A stretch of 20,217 nucleotides of DNA from assembly GCA_003614735.1 (NCBI GenBank), contig KZ992700.1, positions 1-20,217 of the forward strand, in the 5' to 3' direction. The position numbers were made by a program, and so were the translations under genes. Below the pieces are notes generated by a model. The model saw only the letters and a list, made by a program, of their open reading frames with translations. It ran no database searches and was not told the origin of the DNA. The DNA is from Thamnocephalis sphaerospora (taxonomy: Eukaryota > Zoopagomycota > Zoopagomycetes > Zoopagales > Sigmoideomycetaceae). Shown here one piece after another: positions 10,373-17,312 of the stretch. Every line of letters starts with the position of its first letter. The first letter of the stretch is position 1.

Positions 10373-10606
10373 AGGATGGGAGACGCGTAGGAGGAGCATG
10401 TGCCAGTGTGCGTGGAGCGGCAGCCGCAGTGAAAAAGGAGAGGCAAAGCGACCAGCTCCAACGCGTTGCAAGGGGCATCGCAGCCCATGTCACCCTCCGC
10501 GCCTCAGGCCATTGCTACTCCCATCTGCACTGCCACTCCCAGGTGGTGCCAGAACAAGGGGAACAGAGCAGGGCGGATGTGTCCATGGCCTGCGTGCTGG
10601 ATCTAT

Positions 10607-13600
10607 TCATGGTTGGCGCGACGCGAGAAACAGCTTGCGAAAGTCATCGTTGCTCTGCAAAGCGTCGCCGGTCGTGTCTGACACTGCGACTGACATTGTC
10701 GTCCCTGCCACCTTGGCGGGTGTATCGGCAGATGTAGATGCTGCTGCGGCATGTTTAGCGAGACGGGGTCGTGGTCGGCCACCCGTGCTAGCTACCACAC
10801 GCCGCTGGACGCGACGAGGCATCAATGCAGTTGGCACGGCAAAGCTGGCCGGTCTAGCAATGGATATGGTATGAGCTCTGCACACGCTAGACACCCATGC
10901 GGTACGGTCACTTACGTGCTGGTGTCGCCATGGGTCACGCTTGTGGTAGTAGTAGCAGCAGACAGACTAGCAGTAGCGCCGGATACATCGAGTGCACTAC
11001 GCTGCGCCGACACCACGGAGATGCGCTGGCCATCTAGTTCGCGATCGTGCATTCCAAGCACCGCGCGATTGGCATCCTGTGCATCGCCATACTTGACGAT
11101 AGCACCACCGCCGCCAAATAGCTTCACCTTGACGACCTCGCCGTACTACCACCGACCGTTATCACACACACACACACACACACACATTGCAATCAAGGTA
11201 CAGGCGTTGCACACGACGTCAGCACATTAATGCGGCTGCGACCGTTGGGCACTCTGCCGCCTACCTCGGCAAACGATTTGCGTAGCGTTTCCTCCGTGAC
11301 GTGTTCTGGCAGCCGTGTCACGCGCAGCACGCGCTGGAGCGTATCGTCTTCGGCCAACGGTCGTGTTCCGCGTCCGGCATTTGCTCTGTTACCGCGCACA
11401 CGCCACAACAGCATGGCGTTACTACTGGCCAGAGTCGGTAGTAATCAGGCGTTCAGCACCTACCTTTTGTCGGGATCGGCGGTGACCACCGAAAGATGCC
11501 GGTCACCCATCTTGTAGTCGTTGAGTGCAAGCGCTGCGCGCGCGCTTGCCTAGCAGTATCGGCGCAGAAAGACAGCGTGCATGAGACGCACCGCGTAGCT
11601 GCACTCGACGCATACACTGCATGCTGTCCGCCACTCACCTCAGCGTAGAACTCGACAAAGCCGCAGCCTTTGGACTGACCGTGTGCATCCTTGAGAATGC
11701 GCACATCCTTGAGATAGCCGTACTGCACGTCATATTCGTGCGGCCGTCAGGCGCTGGCGTGCGCGTGCGCGTGCATGCCGCCCGGCTGGCCACCCACCTG
11801 GCCAAAAAGCGCCACTAACTCCTCCTTTTCGGCGGTACGAGGAAAGTTGGCGACAAACAGGACGCGTGCGTCGCGCTCAAGCCGCGTGCGTCGTGTTGGA
11901 GAGCGTGCCTTTTTCCGGGACGGATTGGAGATGGCCACGGACAGCGGCCGATGCTCCTCTACCGGCTGTCCGTTAAGAGCAAGCGCCGCACGGGCAAACG
12001 CCTACATCCAGAAATGTCGCAACACCGGCAAGAGTGAGACAAGTTTCCGCGTAGATTGTCATGTCCACCTACCTCTTCAGCAAATTCGACATACGCAAAC
12101 TGTCGTGCGCGGTCGCTACGGGCGGCTGGCATGCGTATCGATACGATCTTGCCGTGCTGTCAACCAGGCCGACGGTGCATGTATGAGCACGGTGCACGTG
12201 AATGTCAGCGGACCTGGTGGACTTACGGGAGAAAACACCTCGCGCAGACGGGCTTCTGTCATTTGTTTGCTAAAGTTGCACACATACAGTGTTTTGGGAT
12301 CTTCATCCCGGCTGACGCGATGCATGTGTACCGTCTCGCCACCTAATATTGCCGTATCTCCACCCGATAGCGCCTTTTCTGCTGCCGTCTAATGATGCAC
12401 ACCGTCAGATCATTAACGCTTGCAATATTGCCGGTACATTGGTCGAGGCTTACTGGTTCGGCAAACTCCACGTAGGCATAGTCCTTGCGCGACCCATCTT
12501 GATCACGCACGACTAGAACATTCTTGATTTCGCCCGTCTATGCCATTGCCACAGAATGTGTGCTTTAGAAAACGTCTGTTACACGATGACCTGCAACAAC
12601 CTACCTGCGAAAAGTGCTCAACAATGGCTTCCTCTGTAATGCTAGCTGGTAGCTGGCTGACCAGGATGGAACACGCCTTTTTGTCACTGCAGATGAAGGA
12701 AACCGTTACCACAGCGTAGACAACAGGCAGACAAAGCGTCGTTGACGGCTGCCTACCGTTTACCGGTAGCCGATGTGTCGGTACTCTTTGGTTCATCCTC
12801 TAGTAAGAGACAAGCATTGAGCGAGGTGCGCTGCTAGTAAAGGCAGCACAATCTACTCACGGCGAGCTCGCTTCGTCTCTCTCTCCTGAGTCTCGTCCTG
12901 TACCGCCTCTTGTTGCTTACGCTTTTCCATCTTTTCTTTCTTTTGGATATCCTTTTTGAGTGCCTAAATGTACCGGTAAATACATAGTGGTTAGCGTAGC
13001 GTACGGCAACGATCGTACGTCGTTAGCGTTACTGTGTGTACTTTAGCCGCTTGTTGTTTTGCCTGCTTCCTTTGGCGCTGCTCTTCCTCCACAGTCGCCA
13101 GAGCCTGTGCCTCGGCCTCAGCCTGATGCATACGATTAGCCTGTGCACTCAAACGCAACCTGTCCTGGCACCATTGCTTACTGCGTCCAGGCGCGATGCT
13201 AGTACTGATGCTTGGTGACGCGTACGCGCATAGGCAAGATTGATGCTGTCCGCAGTGCCATGTTGCTGCTCAAATGAGATCCACGCAGCAAAGATACGGT
13301 CGGGCCAATCGCCAACGCGAAAGCACGCTTGCTTGAACACAGCCTGGACCTTCTCCAGGGTACCGTACAATCTATAAAGGCAGCGGTGGCGTCAGCGCCA
13401 GCCAGCAGCCGAGCAACACAGCGTACGCATTAAATATTACCGCTCGAACAAAATATACTCTAGCCAGATTTCAGCTTCTGCGCTGCGCTTTTTCAGTGGC
13501 TCTTCCCAGTATTTACGTGCGCTTTCAATATCCTTCAACACTGCCGCCTACAGCACCACAGCACATGTATGAGCACCACATCAGCTGTCCTGCTGGCCGA

Positions 13601-15783
13601 TACGTACGTGCGCCTCGGCAGCAAACTTGTGCAATCGGAACTGAGTATCGCCATCGGGAAACTCTATGCGAGCGCTGTCAGCGCAAATCGGCAATGCAAC
13701 GCATGCACGCACGCACTAGACTTACTCGTCTGCAATATACTGATCAGCTGATCTAGAGCAAGACGCAAATGACTTTGGCTAGATGGTGCGTCTTTGAATA
13801 CATGTCAATGCTCAACCTTTTTGATCATAACAGGACGATTACGTACTCGGTTCGCGCTGGTACCGCCGAATTTCGTAGCTTCCCTTTGCAACGAATAGCT
13901 TGGCCAGCTCATCAACACTAGCTTCTACTGCGCCGAAATCCATTGCATATTTGTAGACGTCTGTGTGTAGCTATTCCTGATGAGTATCCGCGCATGTAAA
14001 TGCCTCTAATTTGTGTCCAACCTTCAGGAGTCCAAGTTTCATACGAATGTGTTTCCTGTAGACCGCCGGTGCGTTAGCAGCATAATGTATGATGACCTGG
14101 TCACCATTGTTTCCTACCGTAGCCCGCATAAAGTGGCCCCAGAGATCGCCGGACCATGGGCAGTTGCGAACGGCACGCAGACAAAGCGCTTTTATCTCAA
14201 AAGGACTTGGTGCTGTTTGCGAGATCTGCAGCATGGCGTCAGCAAGTGTAAGGCGCATACGACAGGCTCTGCAGCTGCTCACGGTATATAGCAAGTATTC
14301 TTCCCAAAGAGCTGCATCTAGACAGTGTATAACCAAAGCACGCTCGTAAAGCGTGCGGACAACATCGTGATTGACAGGCCGCTGACGTTTCTCAAACGAA
14401 ATATAAGCTGAAAAGGCGCCGCGTGCGTTGCTTGAAAATGTCTTTCGGTGCAGCAGTCGGCGCTATGTGAGTATCGCCACAGACCAAGTAGAAGAGGCCT
14501 CGCATCGGTACCTACCAGACGGGCCTCAAAGGGCTCACGCGCAGCAAGTGCTCGCTCCGAAGCCTGCTTTACAGTATTCGCTTCTACCATTATCGCTTCA
14601 TACTGCTGGTTACAGTACTGCGTCACCAGTGGCGAGAATCGAGAGAATGTGTCCTCGATAGCTAGCCGACCGCATAAGTTTGCAGATGTCTCGCACCACT
14701 GCAATACAAATCGATTGCCTACCTGCATGGCAAATGGCCAGTCGCTCCATGTAGAGTTGCTTTAGTCGCGCAAAGTTCTCGCCTCTGACGGGATACGTTA
14801 GCATTGCAACATACCTACTTTATCACTATGGCCTTACGTTGGAAAAGTCTGCGCACGATTTCCAATCGTTAGTAGGGGCAGATTACGCACGTACAATCTA
14901 CGGCACACGTACCTTCATGTATGCTTCCTCGTAGCTGGCAATCACATCCCACACCAAATGACTCTACACGTCCAGCATGTAAGCAATTGCCCACGCTGCA
15001 TTACTTCCTTTTTAACCCGGCAGATAAAGTTACCTTGGTGACATGATACTGCGTGGCGGCAATAGCTTCGGCAAAGCAAACGCGGAGACGCTTTGCATTG
15101 CGCTGAACACCCGACACCGTACACGGCTGTGCCTTGCCAGCTTGTATTTCCTCCATGCGCTCGTGCTCTGGTTCAATCATATACTCAAGCCACTCTTTCC
15201 AAAGATCAACGTCTATATATCCGGCCGCCTGCACATTAGTCGGCGCAGAATGGTGCAGACGATACATGCTGCCTACATTGATAATCGCCAACAGCGGTGC
15301 GATACAAGGATGCAGTGTCGTCACTCAACCGATCATCGCCATCTACCACTTTTTGTCTGCAGTCCGTGATCCATTCCCTCCACAGTGCTGTCAGGGGGTG
15401 TTTAGCATGCTTCATAGACACAAGCGACAGCATAAAGGATGGACCTTACCTTCAGTCAGCGGAAATACCGCGTGCATGTCCCGACGACTTGCCTCGAGCG
15501 CTTTCTTGTCAGCGCTGCTTTGATACCGGCCAATGCGCATGACATGTGCGTCGTATTGATAGCGCTCTTTTCCCTCCTAGTCGCCGGGCCGTGACGCCCT
15601 TCAGTAGGGCGTATCGCGCGACGGTACATTCAGCAAACTCACCAGGCCCTGGTAGTGTGCATCGTCACAGTCTGTCGCGTCCTGTGCCGGTACATCGTCC
15701 TCCTCATCCACAGCAGTACTCTGCACGGGCATTTCATCCTCGCTCATGAGCGAAAACTCGCTGCCGCTATCTGAATCTGCCAT
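10607..15783 (-). CDS. PRP24: SART3/Prp24-type U4/U6 snRNP recycling factor (HAT repeats + 4 RRMs + Lsm-binding tail)
   Basis: A 29-exon model (28 introns) encodes 1094 aa, and all phases agree. The protein binds U6 snRNA and reanneals it with U4 for another round of splicing, in the nucleus. Order of parts: acidic N-terminus (MADSDSGSEFS), HAT repeats to about residue 540 (PLTEALWREW, VDLWKEWLEY, VRNCPWSGDLWGHFM, EIWLEYILFER), a basic/Glu-rich segment (about 559-632), RRM1 (about 634), RRM2 (about 721), RRM3 (about 817), a degenerate RRM4 (about 910) and the C-terminal Lsm2-8-binding motif SNDDFRKLFLASRQP. Human SART3 has two RRMs and budding-yeast Prp24 lacks HAT repeats; this protein has both parts. 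Exon 1 is 15783-15643 and the last is 10853-10607. The weakest junctions are exons 8/9 (14516/14462), 11/12 (GTTGGA donor) and 12/13. The gene shares a 78-bp promoter region with the gene on its left flank in transcription terms (15862, +). Confidence 0.93.
10916..12963 (-). other. Linker and RRM block of the Prp24/SART3 gene, exons 18-28
   Basis: Exon 17 is 13122-13042. Then follow 12963-12861 and 12799-12757 (linker), 12686-12605, 12537-12454, 12388-12227, 12156-12073, 12001-11798, 11722-11639, 11549-11464, 11385-11265 and 11145-10916. RNP2/RNP1 pairs are SILVSQLP/KDYAYVEF, TLYVCNFS/RQFAYVEF and VLFVANFP/KGCGFVEF. The fourth is VLRVTRLP with an aberrant RNP1 (GGGGAIVKY), which suggests a non-canonical or non-RNA-binding fourth domain, as in yeast Prp24. 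Confidence 0.88.
11163..11186 (-). repeat. (CA)12 microsatellite, read as (TG)12 in Prp24 intron 27
   Basis: Twelve perfect CA units lie on the plus strand inside the longest intron of the gene (11146-11264, 119 nt). In the transcript this is a (UG)12 tract ending just before a GATAACGG branch-like word and the GGTAG acceptor. Confidence 0.95.
13182..15576 (-). other. HAT-repeat block of the Prp24/SART3 gene, exons 2-16
   Basis: Exons by my reading: 15576-15450, 15387-15277, 15212-15034, 14963-14913, 14848-14838, 14784-14723, 14661-14516, 14462-14283, 14225-14118, 14055-14022, 13960-13843, 13778-13726, 13663-13608, 13547-13441 and 13371-13182. Introns between them are 53-70 nt. Each junction keeps frame and restores a HAT-like pattern. 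For example, exons 3/4 give AVGDYQ|Y-VDLWKEW, and exons 9/10 give LWEEYLLYT|ISQTAPSPFE before RAVRNCPW. Exon 6 is only 11 nt. Confidence 0.82.
14838..14848 (-). other. 11-nt microexon (exon 6) of the Prp24/SART3 gene
   Basis: The microexon ACTTTTCCAAC is bounded upstream by a TACTAAC branch site and GCGCAG acceptor. Downstream lie a GTAAGG donor, a GCTAAC branch and a CGTCAG acceptor. Exon 5 ends in phase 0 and exon 7 needs phase 2, which only the 11 nt supply. Reading exon 5 onward without splicing hits a stop after four codons, and skipping exon 6 shifts frame. Confidence 0.8.
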
Positions 15784-15861
15784 GCTGTTGGTGAATGGGT
15801 GATAACACGAAAGAAGCGTCACTGGGCTGTTTGTTTATGCGGAGCAACACGCTTTGCCACT
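15784..15861. promoter_or_regulatory. 78-bp bidirectional promoter region
   Basis: Only 78 bp separate the ATG of the Prp24/SART3 gene (15783, -) from the ATG of the divergent unknown gene (15862, +). No TATA hexamer is obvious. Both 5' UTRs and core promoters must fit here or overlap the opposite gene's first exon. Confidence 0.6.
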
Positions 15862-17253
15862 ATGACGTTTTCTGGCGCACACACAGCTGTACGCGAGGCG
15901 CTTGCCCATCTTCAGCAGCTAGAAATTGAAAGGAATGCATGGGCAGTGCAACGAAAGGCAAGCAGCTAGCGGGCGCTTTGTTGGTCTGTACGCGATGCTG
16001 ACACTGGAGCAGACAATCGAGGACCGTTTGCAGCAACTAAGCGATAATGTAGCCTGGCTTCGAAAGCGCGCCAACAATACGCGAACAGTAGCGCCTCCAC
16101 TTTGCTGTAGCGTGTTTCCCGTGCGACTGGAGCAGGCTGGTCGGTGTGAGGCAAAGCTAAAGGTGCATATGGTAGCCTCAGAACGAATACCGGGCGGCTG
16201 GCACTGTATCCTTGTGCGAATACCGCAGCGCATACCTTGATAATCCAGCAGTAGCAATCGCCTTGATGCACCCACCATGCCAGTGAGCGTAAAAATAGTA
16301 TCTGCAACCGATGATGCGCCTGGTGCGACAGTGCATCAGTTGCTATTGCCTCCGCTGCATCCTGGAGAGGACTGGTGGGTATAATGCATATGTTGGACAC
16401 CAGCGGCACCGCTGATGTGTGCTGTCTTGTAGCGAGAAAAGTGTACCGCTGGATCTGGCATGGTTACGTCCACCGCTAAGCGTCCGTGTTACTCTAGAGC
16501 AGACATACAGTAGTGGCGATGCGGGTGAGTAATGGACTGGCTGTGCATGTACGGCCGTAAATAATGGCATGCTTATGCGGTGCCAGTTGCGCTGGATCTG
16601 GCGACATGCACATTGAATCTGCTGGCGTTTACTTCGCTCGTGCCGTATGCGGTCCCGGATGATATGCACTTGCTGTTTGATGACGAGACAAGTGAAATAG
16701 CACTGGCATACAATGCGCTGGTCTGCACAGGGAATAGGAGTACATCCACACTTTGTAGAACAGCAGGTCATGACGCGGAAATGGAAAGCGAGGACACGAC
16801 CACACAGGACGCGTACGTGCTGTTGCCACTAGACGCGCTTGCAAGCAGACTGGGCCGGTATACTTTGGTGACAGATGGCCAGTCGATTTCCGGAGACCAG
16901 CTTTACCCAATGCTACTGGCACTCTTACTTGGGGAAAACCACTCGGCGTATGTAGACGTCTGCCCGCACAATAATTGTAGCAGCTGACCATGTAAATAGC
17001 GCAGAGCTTGAACGCATGCTTTTAAATGCCAGCTATGCTCAGTTCTACATACCTGTAGTTCAGGAATGTGTACAGCTGGTGCTGACCCGCGGTAAGCAAC
17101 ATGTGCATGCCCTTGCAATGCTGTGCTCATAAATGCGGTCCAGGCCTGGCCAGATCAGACCAGGTGCACCTTCGGGTAGTGGCTACATCACTATGGGCGC
17201 GAAAAGCCATGTGCGCCGCTATACAGAATCGTGTCCATGCACTTTTGGCATAG
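15862..17253 (+). CDS. Unrecognised 344-aa protein: N-terminal coiled coil, beta-rich middle, helical C-terminus
   Basis: Seven exons, 15862-15957, 16013-16205, 16284-16374, 16433-16524, 16587-16947, 17000-17091 and 17144-17253, join in frame. Introns are 55 (GC-AG), 78, 58, 62, 52 and 52 nt. Residues about 10-55 look like a coiled coil (ALAHLQQLEIERNAW...). A beta-sandwich-like middle follows, with GGWHLSVKIVSA and two similar strands (VPLDLAWLRPPLSVRV and VALDLATCTLNLLAF). The C-terminus after about residue 230 looks helical (AELERMLLNASYAQF, LWARKAMCAAIQNRV). I know no family that matches with confidence. A DNA-repair or kinetochore-type accessory subunit is only a guess from the coiled-coil plus beta layout. 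The junction at 16205/16284 is the weakest, because its donor GTATCC is atypical. It is divergent with the Prp24 gene and convergent with the phosphatase. Confidence 0.72.
15958..16012 (+). other. GC-AG intron 1 of the unknown gene
   Basis: The first exon ends CGAAAG and is followed by GCAAGC. A GCTGAC branch and a GAGCAG acceptor complete a 55-nt intron. No GT donor in the exon gives an open frame: reading on meets TAG at the fourth codon, while splicing joins two halves of one coiled coil in phase 0. AG|GCAAG is the known consensus for GC-AG introns. Confidence 0.75.
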
Positions 17254-17312
17254 TATTGAGCGCATATCTTTGTTTGCAGAGTATACGCACATAGAGCGTG
17301 GTATTGTCGACA
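17254..17312. other. 59-bp gap between convergent stop codons
   Basis: The unknown gene (+) stops at 17251-17253, and the phosphatase gene (-) stops at 17315-17313. The gap is too small for two separate 3' UTRs of normal length, so the transcripts should overlap. Confidence 0.65.

Larger units (their letters stand above)
9420..10606. other. Intergenic region upstream of DHH1 and downstream of the SART3/Prp24 gene
   Basis: About 1.2 kb holding the DHH1 promoter/leader and the 3' end of the next gene. The plus strand is purine-rich through about 10440, with a GA run at 10306-10330 and a GGT run at 10354-10372. Long frames on both strands (9398-9931 plus; 9350-10099 minus) have no domain-like sequence and reflect few stop codons. 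On the minus strand a strong GTGAGTACG donor starts at 9961, and a pyrimidine-rich acceptor ending TGCTCAG stops at 9437. They could bound a 525-nt 5'-UTR intron. Confidence 0.5.

Noticed and set aside
10356-10874. 172-codon plus-strand frame opposite the Prp24 3' end
   Set aside because: The minus strand encodes the conserved Lsm-binding tail here, and the plus frame shows no family features.
14405-14511. Alternative splice of Prp24 exons 8/9 using GTACCG and a TTTTCAG acceptor (intron of about 105 nt)
   Set aside because: It is in frame, but the GTAGGT donor with an ACATAG acceptor gives a 53-nt intron typical of the gene and a segment (RRLLHRK...GAFSAYISFE) that better fits the spacing I expect in fungal relatives.
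15213-15250. Prp24 intron 3 acceptor at GTGCAG, keeping AAGYID before VDLWKEW
   Set aside because: Its phase does not match exon 3. The TATATAG acceptor 16 nt downstream restores DYQYVDLWKEW in frame.
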